From NCBI GenBank assembly GCA_021733985.1, contig JAIPJT010000031.1, positions 1-32,053 on the forward strand: a stretch of DNA of 32,053 nucleotides, written 5' to 3'. The DNA is from Victivallales bacterium (GTDB lineage: Bacteria; Verrucomicrobiota; Lentisphaeria; Victivallales; GWF2-38-69). Each line of letters begins with the position of its first letter. Position 1 is the first letter of the stretch. The notes beneath the pieces were generated by a model. The model was not told the origin of the DNA. It ran no database searches and saw only the letters and a program-made list of their open reading frames with translations. Position numbers and translations under genes: made by a program. Shown in pieces: positions 8,720-16,706 of the stretch.

Positions 8720-11518
8720 TTATCCGTTTTTTATAGCAGCCTGTGCAGCAGCCAGTCTGGCTATCGGTACTCGGAACGGACTGCAGGAAACATAATTCAA
8801 ACCGACTCTATGGCAGAATTCGACAGATTTAGCTTCTCCGCCGTGTTCACCGCAAATACCAAGTTTAATATCCGGACGTGTTTTTCTTCCGTGCTCGACA
8901 GCATAACTTACCAGCCTTCCTACACCGCTTTGGTCAAGGACCTGGAACGGATCATAATCATAAATACCTTTTTCGACATAATCACCGAGAAATTTACCTG
9001 CGTCATCACGTGAAAAACCACAGCTCATCTGAGTTAAGTCATTAGTGCCGAAAGAGAAGAATTCAGCAACTTCTGCAACTTCATCAGCAGTGATCGCCGC
9101 ACGTGGCACTTCTATCATAGTACCGACTTTGATATTCAGTTTTTTATCGTATTTCTCTTCTACTTCTTTTACTACTTTCTGAATAACTTCTTTCTGCATT
9201 GCGAGCTCTTTGACATTGCCGACCAGAGGTACCATGATTTCAGGTTTAGCACCTTCTACTTCAGCTGCTGCTTCGCAGATTGCTCTTGCCTGCATTTCAG
9301 TTACTTCAGGATAAGATATACCGAGACGGCAGCCGCGATGACCGAGCATCGGGTTGAATTCATGCAACGTTTCAACTGTGTTCCTAACGTGTTCGTAAGT
9401 AGTGCCCATGGTTTCAGCCATTTCTTTCTGTCCGGCTTCGTCATGCGGCAGGAACTCATGCAGCGGCGGATCAAGAAGACGGATTGTAGCAGGCCTTCCT
9501 TCAAGTGCTTTAAAGATTCCGAGGAAATCAGTTTTCTGCAGAGGTGTGAGTTCTTCCAGGGCCTGTTTGTACTGTTTTACCGCTTCTGCTGCTTCCGGGC
9601 ATTCCTCGCCGCAGCATATACTTTTATCTTCGAGTTCATGAACAGTTTTTACGTTATGGTCTTCTTTGATATGCTTAACTGTCTCTGCTACAAGTATCAG
9701 GCGACGGAACGAAATTATCCTGTCTTCTTCAAAGAACATATGTTCTGTTCTTGTAAGACCAATACCCTCAGCCCCGAATTTAACAGCAACTTCAGTATCG
9801 TGCGGTGTGTCAGAGTTTGTTCTGACGCCGAGTTTTCTATATTTATCAGCGAGTTCCATGATCTCACCGAAAGGTCCGGTCAGTGAAGGTTCAACAGTAT
9901 CGACTTTACCATTATAAACAGTACCCGTGGATCCGTTAAGGGAAATCCAGTCACCTTCTTTAAGAGTTTTTCCGTTAACCTTGAATTCTTTTGTTTTGTA
10001 GTCGATTACAACATCGCCGCATCCGGCTACACAGCATCTACCCATACCGCGGGCAACTACAGCAGCATGCGAGGTCATACCGCCTCTGGCAGTTAAAATA
10101 CCTTGAGCAACATGCATCCCGGTAATATCTTCAGGACTTGTTTCTATACGGCAGAGAACTACCTGTTTACCGTCATTGGCCCATTCTTCAGCATCGTCAG
10201 CATTGAAGACTACCCGTCCTGTGGCTGCACCCGGCGAAGCCGGAAGACCTGTTGTAAGGACGTCTGCTTTTTCTTCGGAAGCTTTTACAAAAATTGGATG
10301 TAATAACTGGTCTAATGCATTCGGTTCAATGCGCAGTACTCCTTCTTTCTCCGAGATCATTCCTTCTTTAACAAGGTCCGTGGCAATTCTGACGGCCGCT
10401 TTTGCCGTGCGTTTTCCGTTTCGTGTCTGGAGCATATAGAGGGTGCCTCTTTCAATAGTGAACTCCAGATCCTGCATGTCTTTATAGTGGTTTTCGAGTT
10501 TTATGCGAATGTCGTCAAGTTCTCTGAAGCATTCCGGCATAGCTTCTTCAAGTGACGGATAATTCTTTTTCCTGTCTTCTTCAGAGACGCCTTGTGATTT
10601 GGCCCATTCCTGTGAGCCCTGGAGTGTAATCTGTTGAGGAGTACGGATTCCGGCAACAACATCTTCGCCCTGTGCGTTGATTAAAAATTCGCCGTAAAAA
10701 TATCTGTTGTCTCCTGTGGACGGGTCACGTGTAAAAGCAACGCCTGTTGCGCAGTCATCACCGCCGTTACCGAAGACCATGGTCTGCACATTAACTGCTG
10801 TACCGAGAAGTCCTCTGATTTCATTGATCTGACGATATTTTATAGCTCTTGGATTGTTCCATGATGAGAATACAGCTTTAATACCTTTATACAACTGATC
10901 CATAGGATCTTCCGGAAACTCTTCGCCGGTATCTTTTTTAACAACTTCTTTATACCTTGAAATAATATCTTTCAGATCTTCTATTGTTAGCTCTGTATCA
11001 AGTTTGTAACCTTTAGCATCTTTTACCGCCTGCAGCTGTTCTTCAAAGTCATGATGTTCGATATCGAGAACAACATCACCGAACATTTGGATAAAACGGC
11101 GATATGCATCCATAACAAACCGCTCATTGCCTGTCAATTCAATTAAAGCTTTAATTGTTTCGCTGTTCAATCCGAGATTCAGCACTGTATCCATCATTCC
11201 GGGCATGGAAACAGCGGCTCCTGAACGGACAGAAACGAGCAACGGGTTGGGGCCTTTACCGAAGGATTTGCCTGTGGCTTTTTCGAGCTTTGCAAGCTGT
11301 TCTTTAATTTCTTCTTCAATGAGAGATAAGAGTTTTTCACTGCCGAGTTTTCCATATTCGGCACAGGCTTCTGTGGTGATAGTAAATCCCGGAGGTACCG
11401 GAAGTCCCAGGTTAGCCATTTCTGCAAGATTTGCACCTTTACCGCCGAGATACGGTTTCATGTCAGTTGTGCCTTCGGATTGTCCTTTACCGAAGAAATA
11501 AACATACTTCTTTGACAT
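8720..11518 (-). CDS. ppdK: Pyruvate, phosphate dikinase
   Basis: It interconverts pyruvate, ATP and phosphate with phosphoenolpyruvate, AMP and pyrophosphate in the cytoplasm, serving PPi-linked glycolysis or gluconeogenesis. The 932 residues are slightly longer than the usual 870-910. The nucleotide-binding start is visible as FFGKGQSEGTTDMKPYLGGK. The swivelling phosphohistidine domain has GGMTSHAAVVARGMG, with the phospho-histidine at His484. The C-terminal PEP-binding barrel ends with LGICGEHGGEA, with catalytic Cys889. An extra cysteine-containing stretch (SICCGEECPEAAEAVKQYK) sits in the region before GRPATIRLLDPPLHEFLPH, where related enzymes vary in length. AAAGGAG lies just before the ATG. 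The gene stands alone, with its own terminator at 8668-8697. Identity is sure. Confidence 0.97.
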   Translation of the reverse strand: MSKKYVYFFGKGQSEGTTDMKPYLGGKGANLAEMANLGLPVPPGFTITTEACAEYGKLGSEKLLSLIEEEIKEQLAKLEKATGKSFGKGPNPLLVSVRSGAAVSMPGMMDTVLNLGLNSETIKALIELTGNERFVMDAYRRFIQMFGDVVLDIEHHDFEEQLQAVKDAKGYKLDTELTIEDLKDIISRYKEVVKKDTGEEFPEDPMDQLYKGIKAVFSSWNNPRAIKYRQINEIRGLLGTAVNVQTMVFGNGGDDCATGVAFTRDPSTGDNRYFYGEFLINAQGEDVVAGIRTPQQITLQGSQEWAKSQGVSEEDRKKNYPSLEEAMPECFRELDDIRIKLENHYKDMQDLEFTIERGTLYMLQTRNGKRTAKAAVRIATDLVKEGMISEKEGVLRIEPNALDQLLHPIFVKASEEKADVLTTGLPASPGAATGRVVFNADDAEEWANDGKQVVLCRIETSPEDITGMHVAQGILTARGGMTSHAAVVARGMGRCCVAGCGDVVIDYKTKEFKVNGKTLKEGDWISLNGSTGTVYNGKVDTVEPSLTGPFGEIMELADKYRKLGVRTNSDTPHDTEVAVKFGAEGIGLTRTEHMFFEEDRIISFRRLILVAETVKHIKEDHNVKTVHELEDKSICCGEECPEAAEAVKQYKQALEELTPLQKTDFLGIFKALEGRPATIRLLDPPLHEFLPHDEAGQKEMAETMGTTYEHVRNTVETLHEFNPMLGHRGCRLGISYPEVTEMQARAICEAAAEVEGAKPEIMVPLVGNVKELAMQKEVIQKVVKEVEEKYDKKLNIKVGTMIEVPRAAITADEVAEVAEFFSFGTNDLTQMSCGFSRDDAGKFLGDYVEKGIYDYDPFQVLDQSGVGRLVSYAVEHGRKTRPDIKLGICGEHGGEAKSVEFCHRVGLNYVSCSPFRVPIARLAAAQAAIKNG

Positions 11519-11587
11519 TTTTTTCTCCTTTAGATTAATTTCTGGATATGCTAAACTTTATTTAAAGAACTTCTATTTAGACGTTGC

Positions 11588-11770
11588 CTGAAAAGCAAAT
11601 TCAGAAACGCCAGCTGCAGAGTTAGCAAAGCCGGGAGGTACAGGAAGATAATTTTTTTCTTGTTTTTTAAGGAAAAAACTGTACCTTTACTGCTTTGTAC
11701 TTTTGCAGCAAAGCCGAATGCAAAAAGTTCTTTTACCTTCTGCGGCTGGATTTTCGTATTTTGCTTTCAG
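11588..11770. repeat. Long imperfect palindrome upstream of ppdK
   Basis: Within the gene-free stretch 11519-11987, the segment 11588-11619 (CTGAAAAGCAAATTCAG onward) is roughly the reverse complement of 11740-11770 (ending TTTTGCTTTCAG). Nested inside are GCAAAG/CTTTGT and a perfect GGTACAG (11637-11643) with CTGTACC (11679-11685). The whole 183 bp could fold into one long hairpin. No coding frame of note runs through it. It may be a mobile palindromic repeat unrelated to R1-R3, or a structured leader, since on the minus strand it lies 70-250 nt upstream of ppdK. The remainder up to 11987 is AT-rich. Confidence 0.65.
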
Positions 11771-11895
11771 CTTTAAATTTTAGAACATTATTAAGATATT
11801 AATATATTTAAACCGATTTTGCAATTTAAAATATGAAATTATTCTTATAATCGGAATATATATGGCTTTTTAGATATTCTCTTTTATATTAAGAG

Positions 11896-11924
11896 TTGAA
11901 AAAGTTTACTTAATTTATTGTATT
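11896..11924 (+). promoter_or_regulatory. Possible promoter of the Bax-inhibitor-1-like gene
   Basis: TTGAAA (11896-11901) and TGTATT (11919-11924) are separated by 17 nt, and lie 64 nt before the ATG at 11988. The -35 matches the sigma-70 consensus well and the -10 only moderately. The surrounding DNA is very AT-rich, so chance matches are common. Confidence 0.3.
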
Positions 11925-11987
11925 TAAATTTAAAATAAGTAATTTATTTCAGTTTAAATTAAAAATAATATTTCGGAGGATTAATTT

Positions 11988-12710
11988 ATGGTTTATGATT
12001 TCAGAAACAACAGCCGGGTTACAACGACTGCAGAAACAGTTGATGCCGGTGTAAATGAAAATGCTTTTATTACCAGAGTATACGGGTGGATGTGTGTTGC
12101 ACTTGCAATAACAGGTTTAGTAGCCCTGTATGTTGTTACAACACCGGTCCTGATTAATACTATTGCAACAAATCAGATGCTTCTCTTTGGACTGATCATA
12201 GTTGAACTGGCTGCAGTGGGGGCTCTGGTGCTTTTGGTAAATAAAATGCCTGCCACACTCGCTGCGATAGTCTTTGTGACATATTCAGCCCTGAACGGAG
12301 TAACTTTATCAACACTGTTTCTGATATATACAGCATCTTCGATAGCATCTGCATTTTTTATAACTTCTGCTACATTTGCCGCAATGAGCTGTTACGGCTG
12401 GTATACTAAAAGAGATTTGAGTTCTATCGGTAATCTATGTTTTATGGGCCTGCTCGGGATTATTATTGCTTCTCTCGTGAATATGTTTCTGCAAAGTTCC
12501 GGGCTTTACTGGGCAATATCATATATAGGAGTTCTTATCTTTGTAGGGCTGATTGCGTATGATACACAAAAGATAAAAAGAATGAGCAGAAGCATTGAGT
12601 CAAATTCTGAAACCGGTAAAAAAACTGCATTGCTGGGGGCGTTGGCATTGTATCTTGATTTTATTAATCTGTTTATAATGCTTTTAAGAATATTAGGAAG
12701 CAGACGTTGA
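11988..12710 (+). CDS. Bax inhibitor-1 / YccA-YbhL family membrane protein
   Basis: This 240-residue inner-membrane protein belongs to the BI-1 (TMBIM) family, whose bacterial members include YbhL, YccA and the pH-sensitive calcium leak channel BsYetJ. An N-terminal cytoplasmic stretch of about 25 residues is followed by NAFITRVYGWMCVALAITG, then about seven hydrophobic helices. The family's C-terminal pattern is present: GLIAYDTQKIK near residue 190 and ALALYLDFINLFIMLLRILG at the end. The acidic residues in these two motifs are the ones known to matter for channel gating in the family. CGGAGG lies 8 nt before the ATG. It stands alone, 89 nt before the ABC exporter genes. The family is sure; the physiological role here is unknown. 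Confidence 0.93.
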   Translation: MVYDFRNNSRVTTTAETVDAGVNENAFITRVYGWMCVALAITGLVALYVVTTPVLINTIATNQMLLFGLIIVELAAVGALVLLVNKMPATLAAIVFVTYSALNGVTLSTLFLIYTASSIASAFFITSATFAAMSCYGWYTKRDLSSIGNLCFMGLLGIIIASLVNMFLQSSGLYWAISYIGVLIFVGLIAYDTQKIKRMSRSIESNSETGKKTALLGALALYLDFINLFIMLLRILGSRR

Positions 12711-12741
12711 GAAAAGTGTTTTGCTGACACAGAGCTGTAGT

Positions 12742-12768
12742 TTGTTGGTTGTTGGTTGTTGGTTGTTG
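12742..12768. repeat. Heptamer tandem repeat TTGTTGG (3.9 units)
   Basis: TTGTTGG is repeated three full times plus six bases, with no mismatch, in the 89-nt gap between the BI-1-like gene and the ABC transporter genes. It ends 31 nt before the ATG at 12800. Perfect short tandem repeats of this sort change length by polymerase slippage, so copy number may vary between strains. Confidence 0.9.
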
Positions 12769-12799
12769 CGGTCTGAAGGAGTAAAGAGTTTTTTATTTC

Positions 12800-13750
12800 A
12801 TGCGTATGAATGTAATTAGTGTAAAAAAAGCGGTAAAAACCTACAGAAACGAAAATTCTGCAGCTTCAATCAGAGCTGTTGACAATGTATCTTTTGATGT
12901 GGAGGAAGCATCATGTTTCGGATTTTTAGGGCCGAACGGTGCGGGAAAATCTACAATGATGAAAATGATATACTGCAGAATAGAAAGAGACCTGCTTTTA
13001 AACAGTGACATAAGTATATTCGGGCTGGATCCGGCTAAAACTCCACTAAAGATAAAATATTTATCGGGAGTAGTGCCTCAGGAGGACAACCTTGATGAAG
13101 AATTGAGTGTTGTTCAGAACCTCCAGATTTATTCAAAATTCTTCGGATTAACTAAAAAGGATGCATCCGGAAGGATCGATGAGCTTCTGGATTTTATGGA
13201 ACTCACCGAAAAGAAAAAATCTCCTATAAGAAATCTTTCAGGTGGAATGAGAAGGCGTCTTGTAATTGCCAGGGCTCTCATTCACAACCCGCGTCTGCTG
13301 ATACTGGATGAACCCACAACCGGCCTTGATCCTCAGGTAAGACATACAATATGGCAGAAGCTTCGCGATTTGAAGGAAAAAGGAATCACTATTCTTCTCT
13401 CAACACATTATATGGATGAGGCATTTCAGATATGTGACAACATAATAATTATGGATAAAGGGAAAAAAATACTTGAAGGCACTCCTAAGAATCTCCTGAA
13501 AGATAATATGGAAAAATATGTACTTGAGTTGATTAAGGTCAAAAGGAATGAGCTGCACCAGTTTATTGGAGATACAGGAAAAGTCAGAGTAGACGACCTA
13601 AGAGAGCCTCCCAACCTGTTTTCAGATAATTTTGATACTCTCAGAATTATTGCCGATAAACTGGAAGATGGGGAATATTATTTAAGACGCTCGAACCTCG
13701 AAGACCTTTTTATGAAATTAACCGGAAGAAGTTTAAATGAATTACAGTGA
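12800..13750 (+). CDS. ABC exporter ATP-binding protein, NodI/DrrA-like
   Basis: This is the cytoplasmic ATPase subunit of an ABC-2 type exporter. Of its 316 residues, the first 230 or so are a standard nucleotide-binding domain: Walker A GPNGAGKST (44-52), Q-loop in VVPQEDNLDEELSV, signature LSGGMRRRLVIAR (about 146), Walker B LLILDEPTTGLDP, and the switch histidine in LLSTHYMDEA. The last 80 residues form the C-terminal extension seen in NodI and DrrA homologues. The best ribosome site (AAGGAG, 12776-12781) is unusually far from this ATG, so the exact start is uncertain; a second ATG is at 12806. The gene overlaps the permease gene by 14 nt, so translation is probably coupled. Drugs, polysaccharides or lipo-oligosaccharides are known substrates in the family; none is indicated here. 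Confidence 0.92.
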   Translation: MRMNVISVKKAVKTYRNENSAASIRAVDNVSFDVEEASCFGFLGPNGAGKSTMMKMIYCRIERDLLLNSDISIFGLDPAKTPLKIKYLSGVVPQEDNLDEELSVVQNLQIYSKFFGLTKKDASGRIDELLDFMELTEKKKSPIRNLSGGMRRRLVIARALIHNPRLLILDEPTTGLDPQVRHTIWQKLRDLKEKGITILLSTHYMDEAFQICDNIIIMDKGKKILEGTPKNLLKDNMEKYVLELIKVKRNELHQFIGDTGKVRVDDLREPPNLFSDNFDTLRIIADKLEDGEYYLRRSNLEDLFMKLTGRSLNELQ

Positions 13751-14525
13751 AATAAAACCTCCTTCAATCGCAAACAGGATCTATAGTGTCTGGTTCAGGC
13801 ATTACAGGGTATACATAAAAAATATTTTCAGCAACGGGTTTCCGCCATTTGTAGAGCCGTTAATTTTTCTTCTCGGTATGGGGCTCGGTCTGGGGAGATA
13901 TCTTTCAAAAGTCGATAATATGCCTTATATCCAATATCTGGCTACCGGGCTGCCGCTTGCTTCGGCAATGTTTACTTCAGCATTTGAATGTACGATAGGA
14001 ACTTTCATTAGAATCGAATTTCAGAAAGCATATGACGGAATGCTTACAGGTCCTGTAACGATAAATAATCTGTTTACAGGAGAAATTATTTGGTGCGGAA
14101 CCAAAGGTGCTTTTTATTCTTCAGCCGTACTGACGGTATTTATTCTTTGTAATACTTTAGAATTGACGCCCGGGCTTATCCTGATTCCGGCTGTGGGGTT
14201 TATCGTAGGGGTTATGGTTTCTCCGTTATCACTGCTGTTTACTTCTTTCGTTAAGACAATAAATACCCTGAATTTTTTTCTTACAGGACTGATTACACCG
14301 ATGTTTATGTTTTCCGGGATTATATTCCCTGTTTCTAACCTTCCGGCCTGGATACAGTGGATAATTGAAGTTTTTCCTTTAGTACACGCGGTAAATCTTG
14401 TGCATGCTTTAAGTGCAGGATCATTTAAGACAAGGCTGATTTTTGATATTATATATTGTATAGCTTTTACTGCTGTTGTCAGTTATATTGCAATTAAAAG
14501 AATGGAAAAAAGAATAATGTATTAG
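13737..14525 (+). CDS. ABC-2 type exporter permease, NodJ-like
   Basis: Membrane subunit of the exporter encoded together with the ATPase just upstream. It has 262 residues and six predicted membrane helices after a short N-terminal cytoplasmic helix (RIYSVWFRHYRVYIKN), as in NodJ/DrrB proteins. The conserved LIFLLGMGLGLGRYL and the C-terminal TPMFMFSGIIFPVSNLPAWIQ are typical of the ABC-2 membrane family. Its ATG lies inside the end of the ATPase gene, preceded by GGAAGAAG. The stop is followed by AAACCGGGTTT and a T-rich stretch, which might be a weak terminator, and then by an R2 repeat. Confidence 0.9.
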   Translation: MNYSEIKPPSIANRIYSVWFRHYRVYIKNIFSNGFPPFVEPLIFLLGMGLGLGRYLSKVDNMPYIQYLATGLPLASAMFTSAFECTIGTFIRIEFQKAYDGMLTGPVTINNLFTGEIIWCGTKGAFYSSAVLTVFILCNTLELTPGLILIPAVGFIVGVMVSPLSLLFTSFVKTINTLNFFLTGLITPMFMFSGIIFPVSNLPAWIQWIIEVFPLVHAVNLVHALSAGSFKTRLIFDIIYCIAFTAVVSYIAIKRMEKRIMY

Positions 14526-14548
14526 AAACCGGGTTTGATTTTATTTTT

Positions 14549-14683
14549 ATACCCCAAACGATTTGGTTTGCGAAAATAAAGTGTATGTCCAAGTTTATTT
14601 ACGAAGGATAAAAACCATTTTGTCCTCGTTTTCGCTATTGCGGAACTACGCCGGATTAAAAAAAATCGCATACACTTGTGTAT
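14549..14683 (+). repeat. R2 repeat, copy B (shortest full copy)
   Basis: It begins ATACCCCAAACGATTTGG and ends CGCATACACTTGTGTAT, with both ends clearly those of the R2 family. It is 135 bp long because about 25 bp after the left palindrome, present in copy A, are missing. It lies 24 nt after the ABC permease stop, in the gap before plsY. Confidence 0.88.
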
Positions 14684-14731
14684 AATACATTTGAATTTTC
14701 TGTGCAGGTTATATAAAATCAAGTTAAGGTA

Positions 14732-14816
14732 TTCAAGCTGTATTATCGGCTTTTGTGATTTTGCCCGGTCCGGGGTGTGCAGCAGCTGATCGCAACACCG
14801 GCCTAAACACTTTGAA
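14732..14816 (+). promoter_or_regulatory. Possible structured 5' leader of plsY
   Basis: Directly upstream of plsY, ATTCAA (14732-14737 region) and TTGAAT (about 14811-14817) can close a stem. It encloses CCGGGGTGT (14770-14778) opposite ACACCGG (14795-14801), with the palindromic CAGCTG in the loop. This is a more GC-rich and more structured patch than the surrounding intergenic DNA. I do not recognise it as a known riboswitch. Confidence 0.35.
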
Positions 14817-14846
14817 TAAAAATTCATATATAAACGGAAGGTTATT

Positions 14847-15473
14847 ATGGGAATTGCAGCATTGGTAATTGTGTTTGTTGTTTCATATTTTTTCGGGGCA
14901 GTACCGTGGGGGCTGATAATTGGAAAATTCCACGGATTAGATATAAGGGAACACGGTAGCAAAAATATCGGAGCTACAAATGTAACCAGAATTTTAGGGA
15001 AAAGATGGGGCGTTTTATGTTTTGCGATTGATTTTCTCAAAGGCTTCCTTCCTGTAATGGCAGTGAACGTTTTTTTTCCTGAAGTCATAGCCCATCTTGA
15101 AAGCACAGCTGTAATTTTTGCAGTGCTTGGTACTGTCATAGGACACATGTTTCCGGTTTATCTTAAATTTAAAGGGGGGAAAGGGGTGTCTACCGGTGCC
15201 GGTGCGCTGTTCGCAGTAAACCCTTACGTTTTAGCCTGCGGACTGATTATATGGTTGATAATTTTCAAAATTACAAAATTTGTTTCTCTTGCAAGCATAA
15301 TTGCAGCTGCTTCTGTTGCAGTACTGACTTTTGTTTTTTCCCGGTCGGGGATATACCCGCTTGAACCTAAACTGGAGTACTTCATTCTTATAATAGCGTT
15401 AGTTGCCATATATAAACATAAATCAAACATTAAACGGCTTATCAACGGAACAGAAAACAGCTTTAAGCGATGA
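14847..15473 (+). CDS. plsY: Glycerol-3-phosphate acyltransferase PlsY
   Basis: This integral membrane acyltransferase moves the acyl group of acyl-phosphate onto glycerol-3-phosphate, the first step of phospholipid synthesis in the PlsX/PlsY route. It has 208 residues, normal length. All three family motifs are present: GSKNIGATNVTR (37-48), GHMFPVYLKFKGGKGV (99-114), and KHKSNIKRLINGTE near the C-terminus. Five or so hydrophobic helices are visible. GGAAGG lies just before the ATG. The upstream structured patch at 14732-14816 could be its leader. plsX is not in the window. Confidence 0.96.
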   Translation: MGIAALVIVFVVSYFFGAVPWGLIIGKFHGLDIREHGSKNIGATNVTRILGKRWGVLCFAIDFLKGFLPVMAVNVFFPEVIAHLESTAVIFAVLGTVIGHMFPVYLKFKGGKGVSTGAGALFAVNPYVLACGLIIWLIIFKITKFVSLASIIAAASVAVLTFVFSRSGIYPLEPKLEYFILIIALVAIYKHKSNIKRLINGTENSFKR

Positions 15474-15530
15474 TACGTTGAAACTGCATTACTGTTTAGA
15501 AGCGATTGTTGCCCTGCTTTTTGGTTCTTA

Positions 15531-15550
15531 GTTTATTTAGAGAAATAAAC
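15531..15550. terminator. AT-only hairpin between convergent genes
   Basis: GTTTATTT-AGAG-AAATAAAC is a perfect 8-bp stem between the stops of plsY (15473) and the channel gene (15560). It is very AT-rich and lacks a clean T tract, so terminator function is only plausible. Confidence 0.35.
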
Positions 15551-15559
15551 AGAAAATTA

Positions 15560-16363
15560 TTACAGTTTGCTGCCGCATATTCTGCAGAATTCAGCGTCGG
15601 AACAATGCTCTGAAGTTCCGCATTGTCCGCATTTTTTCATTACTTTACCGATTTCCGATTTGATTATTAACCGCAGCAGCTTGCCTATATGCCAGGGTAC
15701 AAAAAGAACGCCGCAAATTATCATTAGTACTGTGAAAAAATTACCCAGCGGTGTTGCAGGATACATTTTCCCGTAACCTACAGTTGACAGTGTTGTTACA
15801 CAAAAAGTAAATGAATCGGCAAAAGTATGTATTACCTGTTCCGCTCCACTTCCGCAATTCTGTTCTGCATAAAAAATAAAACCTGAGGCAATGAAAAGTA
15901 TGGTTAAAACGGTGAGGAAGGTTCTACAAACCTGCAGCTGATAGGGATTAAGTTTCTTAAATATAAAAACTTTCGGATTGACCAGACGCATAAACCTAAG
16001 TATTCTAAGGACTTTAAAGCTTCTTAGAAATGTAAAACCCGGCAGAAATATTGCAGGCATAATTGAAAGTAAATCAATAATCCCGTAAACACTGAATATA
16101 TATTTGAATCTATGTTCAGTAGACCAAATTCTAAGTATGTACTCACCCAAAAAAAGTATTACTATAATAAAGGCTGTCAACTCGAACCAGAACGGTACTG
16201 TCTGTTCTTCATAATAAGTACCGACAACATAATGGAAACAGGCAAACAAATTAATAAAAAGAAGAAAAAGTACTATATAACGTCCCTGTTTTGTATCAGA
16301 GTCATTTAATAAAAATGAGGTTTTTTTACGCAGTTTCTGAAATTTTGTTTTTTCATTTTCCAT
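15560..16363 (-). CDS. Voltage-gated-type potassium channel with C-terminal zinc ribbon
   Basis: A 267-residue six-helix ion channel in the VIC superfamily. S1-S4 lie at about 28-130; the S4-like segment FLRSFKVLRILRFMRLV carries regularly spaced arginines and lysines, as in voltage sensors. The pore loop CVTTLSTVGYGKMYP contains the potassium selectivity filter TVGYG (194-198), followed by S6. The last 25 residues are a four-cysteine zinc ribbon, CGQCG...CRICGSKL, plus an extra cysteine and histidine. The usual bacterial channel of this type ends in a coiled coil or an RCK domain, so the ribbon is unusual. The gene is convergent with plsY and divergent from the DUF3089 gene. Potassium selectivity is inferred from the filter. 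Confidence 0.9.
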   Translation of the reverse strand: MENEKTKFQKLRKKTSFLLNDSDTKQGRYIVLFLLFINLFACFHYVVGTYYEEQTVPFWFELTAFIIVILFLGEYILRIWSTEHRFKYIFSVYGIIDLLSIMPAIFLPGFTFLRSFKVLRILRFMRLVNPKVFIFKKLNPYQLQVCRTFLTVLTILFIASGFIFYAEQNCGSGAEQVIHTFADSFTFCVTTLSTVGYGKMYPATPLGNFFTVLMIICGVLFVPWHIGKLLRLIIKSEIGKVMKKCGQCGTSEHCSDAEFCRICGSKL

Positions 16364-16608
16364 AATATAAAAAAAGCCGGTTTATTTTCAAAATACAGTA
16401 TATAGAATATATTGGAATCTTCCAGGATACAAGTAACCTTTTTAAGGTATTGTACTTTGTATCTGATATTTTTCAAAAATCAACGATATTATTTTCAAAT
16501 GCATACTGGTCATTCGAAGGCAGTAAACATGCGGTTGAAAAACTATAAAAATAAGTTACTTTAAAACTTTTGTAAAGTTCAAATACATAATGTGGGTTGG
16601 AAAAAAGC

Positions 16609-16637
16609 TTGTTTAACAGACACAGCAGTGATATATT
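16609..16637 (+). promoter_or_regulatory. Possible promoter of the DUF3089 lipoprotein gene
   Basis: TTGTTT (16609-16614) and TATATT (16632-16637) are separated by 17 nt and lie 70 nt before the chosen ATG at 16707. They are the best sigma-70-like pair in the 343-nt gap between the channel and lipoprotein genes, which otherwise shows only AT-rich DNA and no clear structure. Confidence 0.35.
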
Positions 16638-16706
16638 TTCCTGCATTAAGTTAAAATTAAAGTAATATTAAAAATGGATAAACACTATCTTGCGGAGAAG
16701 ATTTTA

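Noticed and set aside
9338-9886. Plus-strand open frame, 182 codons, inside ppdK
   Set aside because: Fully antisense to a certain gene; no ribosome site or recognisable domain. The other plus-strand frames within 8696-11501 are rejected for the same reason.
14522-15148. Minus-strand open frame, 208 codons
   Set aside because: It covers R2 copy B and the reverse strand of plsY, whose motifs are complete; no protein features.
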